From Nematostella vectensis (lineage: Eukaryota > Cnidaria > Anthozoa > Actiniaria > Edwardsiidae): 64,000 nt of DNA. How positions within the stretch are numbered: the first letter of the stretch is position 1; each line of letters opens with the position of its first letter. Below, in pieces: positions 28,454 through 41,372 of this stretch. A program made the position numbers and the translations under genes. The DNA lies in the NCBI RefSeq assembly GCF_932526225.1, contig NC_064038.1, positions 11,593,070-11,657,069 of the forward strand, read 5' to 3'. The notes beneath the pieces were generated by a model. It had not been told where the DNA came from and did not search any database. It was given only the letters and a program-made list of their open reading frames with translations.

Positions 28454-29624
28454 TGTACAGGACCCGAAATGATCCCAGGACCCGAAACAATCCCAGGACC
28501 CGAAATGATCCCCAAAAGTACCCCAAATGATCCAGGGACCCGAAACGATACCGAGGAGTCCCCGAAATTAAACCCAAGGAATTGCGGTAATGGACAAAGG
28601 GAAAGCAGAAGAAATACTTGCAATTCTTGAAGCATAATTAAGGGTTAACAGCGACTCAATTTCTAAACAACGTGACTTAAAAATATTAAATTCCAATACA
28701 GTACTTCTATTTATTACATTGCCCGGCGTTAAACACATAAACAGATACACAACAAATACACAACTTTCAATTGCTACTGAAAGGAATACAGCATAAACAT
28801 AGCACAGCTTTGCTCAGATCAACCAAACTCTCGACCTTCCATCACACTCTAAACATTTTGCGGTTCCGACACATGACTCTCGTTTCCGGTAAACATCACC
28901 CCTAAAAATTAATATTCATTTGACAACCAAACATGTATTTCACCACGAAATTCTTGTTTACACGAGCGAATATTTACCGACACATTATATTTAGGCAGCC
29001 GGTTTGGCCGAGAAGATGGAACGACAAAAGCACCCTGAGTAATACACTCGAACAACCAACCCATCTACTACCGATGCAAAATATTAAGAGGATGTGGCAT
29101 TTGTTGAAAGCAATATTATGTGAGTTTTGAAGTTCCTCATGTAGTCGTGCGTACACCCCGGCATGATCTCATGATAGGATAGGTCTTTCATTCGCCGAAT
29201 AAAAACATGCAAAAAAATAACCTTAACCCATTTCGCTTCCTATGAAAAGCAGCATGTCCTATCCTTTCTTTTTGGCTTTTTATGTAAAAATGATTTATCC
29301 ACACCGTGTTCTTCAAATTACTATCTCAGGAATTGTTAGTTGACCCCAATTTCTGACTCAACCACTGTATTTCCCCCGCAGTCGTATATTAATATCTTAA
29401 TACTATAGTTTTAGTTAATTTCCTCTTAATAACATAAGTAAAGCTAAATGTTTCAAATGTTTTTAAAACTGAAAGCCAATCCTTACACATTTCTTTTGTT
29501 GTCCATTACTGCAATTCCTTGGGGTTCATTTCGGGGACTCTTGGGGATCGTTTCGGGTCCCGGGATCAGTTGGGGAACTTTTGGGGATCGTTTCGGGTCC
29601 TGGGATCATTTCGGGTCCTGTACA
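28454..29624. mobile_element. 1.17-kb inverted-repeat DNA transposon, copy 1
   Basis: The element begins TGTACAGGACCCGAAATGAT and ends with the reverse complement. The inverted arms run about 130-170 bp and are themselves built of a short repeated GGACCCGAAA(T/C)GATCCC motif. It is flanked by a 4-bp direct repeat GTCC (28450-28453 and 29625-29628). The interior shows no transposase frame, so it is non-autonomous. A second copy in opposite orientation is at 41373-42573. Confidence 0.9.
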
Positions 29625-29629
29625 GTCCT

Positions 29630-30090
29630 CTGAGTGCTGCAGTTCGAGCCAGTCTATTTGTAGTAAAGGTTATAATGGAAATAGCCGATGCTTCGATGAA
29701 TCGTTTTATTTAGTCGGTGGCTTGTGAAAAAAAGCGGCCCTTTGCAGTCTAGGTTAATTCGATAAAGTTAAAAAATGCTATGTTCCACAGAAAATCAGAG
29801 AGCAATACCTCCGGTTGCCCAAGGATCATATACAAGTTTCCGTAAATCTAAGACGAAACAAAATAAATCTACTGCTATAGATTATAATGCATAACCGTTA
29901 AATTGAAGTCGTGGCTTGTTTTAGCGAAGATCATAGTAGCTGTTGTAGCAACGTCTATCAGATGCCTATCGAATTTTTAAAAAGGACGTTTTCTTTTTCA
30001 TAAAAAGGCCAATCGACGCAGGGGTATAAAATAAGTGTTTCAAACATAAATAGACGCAATAAAGAGTAAGACATGTGTATTTGAAAGGAG
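29630..30090. other. No gene recognised
   Basis: This AT-rich interval lies between the transposon and the presumed 3' end of the cytochrome P450 gene. Neither strand shows a convincing exon. Confidence 0.5.
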
Positions 30091-30096
30091 TTTTAT
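30091..30096 (-). terminator. Candidate polyadenylation signal of the P450 gene
   Basis: TTTATT on the plus strand reads AATAAA on the minus strand. It sits about 150 bases downstream of the candidate P450 stop codon, which agrees with a gene end here. Confidence 0.35.
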
Positions 30097-30237
30097 TGAA
30101 AATGTTGCGACCTAATTGATACACAAATGAAGTTCAAATGCTAAATAAACAATGCGTTGAGTTGAGTGGGATCCCTGTGCTTATACGTTACTGATGGTGC
30201 ATATCACAGCGCAAGTCGAAACATGGAGTCTCACAGT

Positions 30238-30325
30238 TCAACAATAATCGATATAATGCTACCCCCCTCGCCAGACGCAAAATCAGTTGGAACCTGATAT
30301 TTTTCAGTTTCAGTCTACATCAGCG
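30238..30325 (-). CDS. Candidate terminal exon of the P450 gene
   Basis: On the minus strand, after an acceptor ending GATGTAG, one frame reads TETEKYQVPTDFASGEGG and reaches a stop after 27 residues. A TE...P...G pattern is expected at the end of clan-3 P450s, and the length and nearby AATAAA fit. However, this frame needs a phase-0 join. The clean donor GTACAC of the preceding exon leaves phase 2; only a weak GTCACG donor seven codons further on gives phase 0. Treat this as a hypothesis. Confidence 0.3.
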
Positions 30326-31019
30326 AGCGAGCTGTGCGTGGCGTAACCGACTAAGACAGGGATAGGATCCTGGTTATTGCCTTCCCATTAATGCGCGGGT
30401 ACCTCAGGTTCCTTTGTGTTGTACAGTTAGCTAGTTAGCGGTGCTGGGGCCGAATTCTCCATCTTAGCCGTAAATTTTTATGCTAGCCATACGGTGTGTC
30501 AGCGCATGTTCTGATCTGGAAGATTCTTGGCCATGTCCTCGAATTTTACTGTCAGTACATTTCATGGCGACAACCGCATACCACGTTAACACATACCACA
30601 GTAACACATGGCACAGGGCAACCATAAGGGAAATGTGATCATTTACGATCTTACGATCACAGGGTATCCAGGAACCAGGCTCTTCGTTAGGGTTAGCAGG
30701 GGGGGGGGGGGGGGGGGGGGTGGGGGGTGGGGTTACCCCAGTTTTCTAGCTCAATCGACTCGTCCCTAGGCCGTACCCAGTATTTTTCTTAGAGGGTGCG
30801 AAATCCAAAAAACACCTAATTCTTTTGACGTTTATTATCGGTTTGGCTACAAAAAAGGTTTGACTTATAGATTTATAACATACGAGAGTGTTCTAGAATG
30901 CCTTTTTTTCTATCTAATTTGCTTATGCTTGTATAGTTTAGTCTTACAAATAGTACGTCTATTGCGAAATGGAAGTGGGGGGAGGGGGGGGGGGGTGAAA
31001 TACACCCGGTTAAAAAAAC

Positions 31020-31367
31020 GTTGACATGTTTGGTGTCTAGCGCCGTACTACTCCAAGTTTGATTGGCTCGTTTGTGGTGAGTGTTTGGTTCGAGATGATG
31101 TTGAGAGGTTTCGTGTCTCGCGTGACACAAAGCGTGACACAAACGTAACACAAAGCGTCTAGCGGGGTACTACTCCAAGTTTGAATGCTCGTTTGTGGTG
31201 AGTGTTTGGTTCGAGATGATGTTAAGAGGTTTCGTGTCTTGCGTGACACAAACGTGACACAAAGCGTCTAGCGACGCACTACTCCAAGTTTGACTGGCTC
31301 GTTTGTGGTTAGTGTTTGGTTCGAGATGATGTTTAGAGGTTTCGTGTCTTGCGTGACACAAAGCGTG
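31020..31367. repeat. 112-118-bp tandem repeat next to the P450 heme exon
   Basis: Three units share CCAAGTTTGA, GGTTCGAGATGATGTT and CGTGTCTTGCGTGACACAAA. The array runs straight into the donor region of the heme-binding exon, so the exon edge and the repeat overlap. The open frames reading through it are not protein sequence. Confidence 0.9.
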
Positions 31368-31370
31368 TAC

Positions 31371-34300
31371 CTCTTGAGCATGCGCACTAACACCAGCTTG
31401 ATCTCCATCTGCGCGAACCTCATCCCAATACAGTTGTGGGGACCGTGTCCAAACGGCATGTACGCGTATGGGTCACGTGACGCCTTGCCTTCAGGGCTGA
31501 ACCGCTCCGGATCGAATATGTCGGGGTCAGGGTAGTACTTGGGATCCCTGTGTATGCTGTAGACTGAGGCGAGTACGCGGCTACCCTGTGGTATCCGTAG
31601 TTTATTGATAATGCAGGTCTTTGTGCATTCCCGTATGACCGCGAAACCTTGAAGATATAGCACACTCAATATATGACAACAACAAACTCGCTCTCCATAA
31701 AAGTAGGGTGATGGCAATTTCTTTCAGAGTTAGAAATTGCCGACCACACTTAATGTGTTTAGGGGTTACAATAGCTATCACCCTCGTCTGTTTTCACTGT
31801 TTTTATGTGCGCCCCTTCCTCCGATTGGCAACAATTCGATCAATCGACGCGAAAACACGAAGATAGAAAGCACTCATAGTGAATGACAACATCATTTCTC
31901 TACCGAACTGCCCTCTGAGATTGTTGATTAATCTGGGAAATCATGCCCGCGAATTCCAAAAGGCAAAAATTATGGCTTCCGTCTGTCAAAAGCAGGGGCG
32001 TAGCCAGGGGGGTGGCCAAGCCCCCCCCCCTTTAGCAGCCAAAATACAGTAAATGTATGAGACATTATCTAAAATAAAGGAAAAAATGCCTTGAAAGTTC
32101 CTTTTGGGCCCCCTCCTGTTAAAAATCCTTGCTACGTCGCTGAAAAGTCTTATCAGCTTTTCATTAAGGCCTTCATTTTGATGGTTTCCAGTCAAATCTC
32201 GAATCAAACTACAATGCGCTGTGCAATCAGAGTGTTCCATAGGAATTATAAACTTCATTGACGAAAGCAATACGGTTTTAGCATTTGGAAATATTGTCAA
32301 TCAATCAATCAATCAAATCAATCGACCGACCGACCGACCGACCGACCGACCGACCGATCGATCGATCATTCAATCAATTTTTATTGGTAAAACTTGGTGA
32401 GCGTTCTCCGTATACTCCTAGTAATCCAAATCGCAGTGAAAATCACAAAAGAATAGTGTTATCAACAGCAGGTTTCGACAATGGATGTGAGCACCTGAAT
32501 TGTATATTCCTCACCTGGCGGGCAGAGCCTTAGCGTCTCTGATATCACCATTTCAAGGTACGGCAAGTCGTGCACGGTGTCGTACGATGGCATCTCCTCC
32601 TCGCCGCTCCACACGCTGTCGATCTCTTGCTGTAATCACAATATGACATCAAAACTTATTTTACTTCCCTCTGTAACAGACCCGATGAAACCCAACCCGA
32701 AGGAAATTTTCGACGAGCTCTTAGCCTCCCCGGCACCCGGTGAATTTTTTTTCTTACCCGACGAGTATACTCGTATACAACCTATAAGTTGAGTGATGAC
32801 AGGCGGTTAATAAAAATTGACTGACCAGGGAGAAATTTCGGTGAGTTTCCAAAAAAAAAAACGACGAAAATCATAGGGTGTTATTTTCAACAGTATGTGA
32901 TATACTCTAAAAGCAATAAAGACTTTTTACCTGCAATTTCTCTTGTATTTTTGGGTTCTTGGCCAGGAAATAGGAAGCAAATGCGATAGTACTGCTAGTG
33001 GTCTCGTGTCCAGCTAACAGGAACACGATTGTGTTGGCAATGATTGCATCCAGTGAAAGTGCCTTGCCGCCATCAGTGTTATCAGAGGCTGCAGCCTCAA
33101 GCATCAAGTCCAACATGTCCTGAACGTAGAAAAGGGAGGACCTGAGCTCGTAAAATCTATAGTCACGGTCAGCTCAGCAGGAAGGAAAAGGGGGAGAGGG
33201 AGAATGTCTGTAGAAATCTAATTATCAAATCCTGATTTTTTTTTTAAATAAAAGGGGTTGGCTTTTCACTTTAGGATGATTTTGTCCTCGCTAAGTAGCG
33301 GGCATGGTATTGGAACAACAGACCATTCAAGCATCCCTTACTTTCCGTGATGAGCCCTCTCTCTTTTTCATCTGAATAACACCCTGTACAAAGCTGTTTA
33401 GTTCGAGAACCTCTCTGAAGAAAAGTGACGCCCCAATCTTGGAGGATACGAGTTTCTGTCCGCCGGGAAGCAAGGGCAGGACAGCATTGGCGAGAATGGT
33501 GCGTATCAGACTTGGTCTCATAGCGGCAGTGGCCTTCTTCATCACAGGGTCTTTTGGGTTGTTCTGGCAGTCTGACTCCACCCCGAATGCGCAGGAAATT
33601 ATAATGTCGAGTGTCAGAGCAGGGTTAATCCTGTGGACATAGATGCAGAGATCTAGCCCTCTGAATAGGCAATTCCAGCTATAAATATGCGCGCGCACAT
33701 AACCAACTTCCGGAATGCAGCGCGCGCTTCGTTGGATGTAAGCTTAAAAAATTGCGCGCTGCATTCTGGTAGTTGAGGTAGGTTTCTATGGTTATGCGCG
33801 CGCAAACTTATAGCTGGAATGGCCTATTGGCAATACGTGAGCATTAATAGGACACTACTTATATAGCTAGAGACATCATCACCAGTCAGGTAAGTGAAGT
33901 GATCCGCACATTAGTACCAACTCAGGGGCGTAGCCAGGGGCGTGGCCCAGGGGGCCCGGGCTCCCTCTTCTAGCAGCCAAAAATGCAGTAAATGTATGAG
34001 ACATTAGCCATAATACAGAGGCAAATGCCTAAAAAGTGCCTTTTGCCCCCCCCCCCCCTGATAAAAATCCTGGCTACGCCGCTGCAACGTAAGCAACTGC
34101 CGCCATTTAGATGCGACATGCACTTCGCTCGTTTTGAAGTCGCCCTGAAGTTTTTTTTTTTTGCCAATGGAATTTATCTAAGGCAAACCGACGATGCCAT
34201 ATGCCTAACTATAACAAAACAGCTGACCATGATTGTTAAACTGCACGAGTAATAGACTGTGCTATAGTTCCGTCACTTGCCCGACCAGTGCCGAAATGTG

Positions 34301-36121
34301 CATAGCTAGTGTTCCATCACTGGCCGGACTGGTGTCGATGTGTGTATAGCCATAGTGTTCAGGAGCGGATCTAGGGGGAGGGTTTAGGGGGTTTAAACCC
34401 CCCCTTGGGCTGCCAGAAAGCCATATGTAACAAAAAAAACCCTTCCCCCCTTTGTCACTGAGCCAAACCCCGCCTTTTGCAAAAAGCTAGATCCGCCCCC
34501 TGGTGCTCCGTCATTTGCACGACTGTTGCGATGTGTGTATAGCTAGTATTAAGTTCACTTATTCTATTAAGGCTGGCGAGACGTCAATTTTACACTTAAA
34601 TGATGTCACATTGACATACTTCATGACGTCACTTTGATTCTCACATTATCACAGTCACTTTTAAAAGCACTCTATGGGTCTAGTAATAGGCCATTCCGGC
34701 TATAAGCATGCGCGCCCACTCATCATGGAAACCTACCTCAACTACCGGCATGCAGCGCGCGATTCATTTGGTGCAAGCTTAAAAATGCGCGTGCTGCATT
34801 CTGAAAAAAAAAATTATAGCTGGAATGGCCTATTGTTGTTGTCACAACAATTATACTGACTTCATGACGTCAATTGTCTCCCCAGTCTCCGCGGCGCAGG
34901 CTATCTTCTTCATGTACACATCACATGCCTTGTTCATCAGAGGGACCATGCCTTTCAGCTTGTGCGCACTGAAATTAGGTGACAAAGCATGCCGCAAATT
35001 TCGCCATTCTTCGCCAGGCAGTATGGTCAACATCTTGTCCAGAGGAGGGGAGAAATCGGCTTTCTGATTGAAGAGCAAATATACAAATCACCATCAAATA
35101 TTGTAATTTCGATTCAAGAACCCACCAATCATGAACTTAGCCCTCCCCCTCCCCCTCCCCCTCCCCCTCCCCCTCCCCCCAATTCTTTCTGGCATATTTC
35201 GTTATTTCTTTGTTGAAAAAATCCCATATAAGACTCCAGAGACGGCACAAATTTACAGAGCTTAAAACAGATAATCGTTTTAGTAGAGATCCTTCGATTG
35301 TTATCGATAGCTTCATCATAGGCCATATTTCTCCAACATTCTTTTTCCTCCAATTTCTTTTTGTTTATAATACTTATTGCGAGAAGGAAGTTTTACGTCA
35401 GCTTATCAAAGCGCTCGACCACTAGATGATGAATTAGCACATTTCTTCTATATAAGAAAAGCCAGAAAAAGCTGTGGTTTCTCTATCTTGCTCTCTTGCA
35501 TTGCAGCATTAATTTACATATCGCTTATCAATGTCACGCACTAACAGTCACGTATTATTTACAATTTCGAAGCTTACGCAGATAATACATCGATCTTGTT
35601 AAAAAAACTTTACCTGGTCAAAATCGAAACAGTAGAAAAAGCTCAACAGAACATAGTGCCTTCACGCAAATTATTGGCTACGTAAGCACTGTTTAGTACT
35701 TTTACATTGTACTATTGTACACAAACCCCACAGGACATACAAACGACAATTCTTTCCTACCTACCAGTCGATCGTGGAAGCAGTCAAAATTCTTGACCAT
35801 GATTGCTTTGAGAAGCGCTGTGTCCTTGACGAGTATACTTGGCTTTCCCATGAAGCTCAGACGAATGGCAGGGCCCTCATACTGCTTATAGAACTCGTCC
35901 AAAAGCAAATGAACTTGACCACGATTCTTCGCCAAAGCTGGGAGATTACTGATGAATGGCCAAGGTGTAGGCCCTGGGGTATTAGGAAACTCTTTCTTTA
36001 GCGATCTGTTTGCTTTCGTCCCGAACCAATACAACAGCAAAGAAACTCCAATCGCGATTGTTACCCAATGGCTAACAACAAGTGAAGTAAGGCTACAAAT
36101 TTGGACTAATCGCGCTTCCAT
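31371..36121 (-). CDS. Cytochrome P450, clan 3 type (CYP3/thromboxane synthase-like)
   Basis: This is a heme monooxygenase anchored in the endoplasmic reticulum; the substrate cannot be told. Exons (minus): 36121-35765, 35063-34857, 33630-33342, 33119-32931, 32629-32515, 31647-31371, about 477 residues plus a short missing end. An N-terminal membrane segment (TIAIGVSLLLYWFG) is followed by the proline hinge NTPGPTPWPF. The C-helix region is EEWRNLRHALSPNF, the I-helix motif is AGHETTSS, the K-helix ExxR is ETLR, the region before the heme is FDPERFSP, and the heme loop is FGHGPHNCIG. The Arg usual in FxxGxRxCxG is His here. Intron 2 is odd: exon 2 ends in phase 0 at a GTATAA donor, while exon 3 after its CAG acceptor is in frame only if the previous exon ends in phase 2. 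The protein alignment needs no extra residues at that point. Confidence 0.88.
31993..32142. mobile_element. MITE family 1, copy b
   Basis: It has the same ends and interior as the copy at 22062, with a C-rich run after GTGGCCAAG and a slightly eroded right end (GCTACGTCGCTG). It lies inside the P450 intron upstream of the heme exon. Confidence 0.88.
32297..32378. repeat. Tetranucleotide microsatellite
   Basis: Runs of ATCA, CGAC and GATC units follow one another within a P450 intron. Confidence 0.95.
33664..33828. mobile_element. MITE family 2, copy a
   Basis: The left end AATAGGCAATTCCAGCTATA pairs with the right end TATAGCTGGAATGGCCTATT. The inner parts also pair (ATGCGCGCGCACATAACC with GGTTATGCGCGCGCAAAC), so the whole element can form one hairpin. 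It ends 34 bases upstream of the P450 exon 3 acceptor, in the intron with the phase conflict. Confidence 0.85.
33923..34084. mobile_element. MITE family 1, copy c
   Basis: It has the same terminal inverted repeats as the copy at 22062, with an expanded C-run before the right end. It is also in P450 intron 2. Confidence 0.88.
34360..34502. mobile_element. MITE family 3
   Basis: The ends AGGAGCGGATCTAGGG and CTAGATCCGCCCCCTG are inverted repeats around a non-coding interior of about 110 bp with paired G- and C-rich tracts. It lies in P450 intron 2. Confidence 0.75.
34685..34834. mobile_element. MITE family 2, copy b
   Basis: The ends AATAGGCCATTCCGGCTATA and TATAGCTGGAATGGCCTATT match the copy at 33664. 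The right arm carries an A-run expansion. It ends 23 bases from P450 exon 2. Confidence 0.85.
35139..35178. repeat. CCCCCT microsatellite
   Basis: Seven CCCTCC-type hexamers in tandem in P450 intron 1. Frames across it code only proline or glycine runs. Confidence 0.95.
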
Positions 36122-36202
36122 ATTGTAAGCTATGGCTCTGTGAGCTATAGAGGTTGATACGCAATGCGCTGAGTAAGCGAGAAAACTTCGTCGGTGTCTT
36201 GC

Positions 36203-36209
36203 TATAAAT
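36203..36209 (-). promoter_or_regulatory. TATA box of the P450 gene
   Basis: On the minus strand the sequence reads CTATTTATAGC, about 82 bases upstream of the P450 start codon. This leaves room for a 5' untranslated region of about 50 bases. Confidence 0.5.
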
Positions 36210-36295
36210 AGATTTAGTTGTCATCGTCAAAGCTTGCTAGCCTCTAGCTTCTCATGTTTTCGAATATTGGGAGTCCTGTGGCACCGTTCTTGTAT

Positions 36296-36627
36296 CGAAT
36301 ATTTTCTTTTTAAAATTTGTGAACCGAATATATCTGTTATAAAGCCAATTTATTGTAGTTGTTGTCTTAGATGATCTGGTTCCGTTTTAGCCGTGATTCA
36401 TAATAGTTTAGTTTAGGCGATTTTCCACCCTATCATCTCGGTTCACCTCCTCCCCACTCGTATTTTATTACGAGTGGGGAGGAGGTAAACCGAGATGAGG
36501 GAGGAAAATCGCCTAAACTGATATAAGTCACGGCTAAAACGGAACCAGATCAATCTAAGACAACAACTACAATAAATTGGCTTAATTACATATATATTCG
36601 GTGCACAAATTAAATATAATATTCGAT
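36296..36627. repeat. Large palindrome (foldback) upstream of the P450 gene
   Basis: Arms of about 160 bp are near-perfect reverse complements around a centre at about 36467. The inner arms read CACCTCCTCCCCACTCGTA and TACGAGTGGGGAGGAGGT. Outward matches continue through GATTTTCC/GGAAAATC, TAGTTGTTGTCTTAGAT/ATCTAAGACAACAACTA and GCCAATTTATT/AATAAATTGGC to CGAATATT/AATATTCG at the tips. The interior codes for nothing. It may be a foldback transposon, about 170 bases from the P450 start codon. Confidence 0.9.
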
Positions 36628-36842
36628 GAACGAGCATTTCGTCTGGTTTGCCCGTGGTTGCGCGAGCGAAAACCGAGGTATGCTAGGGAGTACTTTGCGA
36701 ATAGCCAAATTACCGAATAACCCAATCGGGCTGTATAATCGTCGCACAAATAGTCACAGAATTCCAAAATTTCTTCTTCGCACAGCAAAAATGTTTACGA
36801 TCCATTAGACTTGTTGTCCATGCATGTTGTTATTAACCAGGA

Positions 36843-36868
36843 GGAGGAGGGGGGGGGGGGGGGGGGGC
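36843..36868. repeat. G homopolymer tract
   Basis: A GGAGGAGG stretch leads into a long G run. Similar runs occur at 24675-24694 and about 30700-30720. Confidence 0.9.
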
Positions 36869-37038
36869 TTACTAACGGGGACGTGCCGATGGATGGGGTA
36901 GGTTTTTTAACTTCTCTGACAGGGTACATATTTAAAGTTAATTATCTTAGACAGGGTACATATTTCAAGACTTTTTGTGCTGAACGACAGGAGCAAAAAG
37001 ATGCATAATTCAAATTGTAAGGTTGTGTTAGCTTATAT

Positions 37039-37196
37039 CAGGGGCGTAGCCAGGGGGGTGGCCCAGGGGGGCCGGCCCCCCCCTTCTAGCAGCCAAAAAT
37101 ACAGTAAATGTATGAGACATTATCTAACACACAGGAGAAAATGCCTTGAAAGGGCCTTTTGGGCCCCTCCTGTTAAAAATCCTGGCTACGCCGCTG
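37039..37196. mobile_element. MITE family 1, copy d
   Basis: Terminal inverted repeats CAGGGGCGTAGCCAGG and CCTGGCTACGCCGCTG with the shared interior. The flanks TTATAT on the left and TGTATAT on the right suggest a short T/A-rich target site. Confidence 0.9.
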
Positions 37197-37199
37197 TGT

Positions 37200-38426
37200 A
37201 TATTTTGTTGATATTTTGTCTAGAGGTTCCTTGCGTGATAATAAACAAAATAAGCTTTGGTACTTTTTGGTTGATGATTGAGAAAAGTTGCCATAAATAA
37301 TAGAAAAAAAATGGCAATTTCGCCAATATTGTCTTTATAATAGAGTCTTTATAATTTGCAATATCTCAAGAACGGATTATCTACCAAAAAATACTGAAGC
37401 TAACACTGCCTTACAATTTGAACTTGATATTTTTTGCTCCTGTCGTGCTGAACAAGGTTCTGATCTTATAATCCCCATCCAGACCCTGTTGACATTTATA
37501 TTCTGTTTATGGGTTTATCAACCAGGTGTATGATGGGACGGGTTTAACATCTCAGGTTTGTGATGAGATTAGACAGTACTATTTGTATACTACTTTGATG
37601 CATCAACCTGAATCACAGGAAATCTCATTTTAATTATTTTTGATCTCATTAAAAGGGGGCAGCATACCAATAGAAGGGGTGCCTTTTTTCTATAATGGCC
37701 CCAAGATTATGAACCTTTTTTATTTCAAACGTACTGTCGTTTTCCTTATTTATATCACATTTGCAGTCCGTTACTGCCGTTTTACTAAATAACATCATAA
37801 TTGGATGCTCATTTAATGAATGCCATGCAGCAATGACAATTCTGTCCACTGCACTTTACAGTAAATGATCTTTTACTACACATTTCTGCTACACAAACAC
37901 AGGAATAACGGTAGTTTCAATTCAGTTTACAATACAAAAAGGTACACAATCGTTTAAATAAAGACTTAATTGCAATCAAAATAAAAGCCTTAATAAATAA
38001 CAATGACTTTAACATCTCATGGTAATGATGTGGGTCCACTGAGGACAAAAAAAATATCGTTTAAATAAACATCAAGTGGCTGGGACCAATTTTCAAATAG
38101 TCACTTAAAAAAGGCCAGATCCTTCTTTTGCCAGTGAAAGCCTGTGAAGCAAGGGTTTACTTGTGTAAATAAAATTTTATATATGATATGCCAACCACTG
38201 GCTTACCATTTGATTTTTTTCAAATAAAATTTAGTCCACTGCTTCTTATCGTTTTTAACTGAAATTAGTTCACTATAATGTTTTTTTTTAACTGAAATAA
38301 ATGAACATGAATGTGTGTCTATTCTTTGCGCCTTCTTGGCAATAAAAGCTCAGGAATTTGAGGGATAATAGATGGGGAGAAAGGAGAGGAAGTTGGTTAG
38401 ACATGTGCGTAGATGAGAAATTTTCC
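37200..38426. other. No gene recognised; 3' flank of HINT1
   Basis: AT-rich sequence without a supported exon. The part next to 38426 should contain the HINT1 3' untranslated region on the minus strand. No exact AATAAA on that strand was seen close to the stop. Confidence 0.45.
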
Positions 38427-41301
<2,875 letters not shown>

Positions 41302-41372
41302 TTTGGAAAATTTGGCCGCTAGAGATTGGGGAAACTACACAGGTTTCCCGTAAGATTTTTTTTTTGGCGAAC

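Noticed and set aside
28405-28635. Gly/Pro-rich proteins at the ends of the 1.2-kb element
   Set aside because: They mirror the internal repeats of the inverted arms and occur in both strands.
30238-30360. LKLKNIRFQLILRL as the P450 C-terminus
   Set aside because: It has the right splice phase but no resemblance to the end of clan-3 P450s and runs on without the expected pattern.
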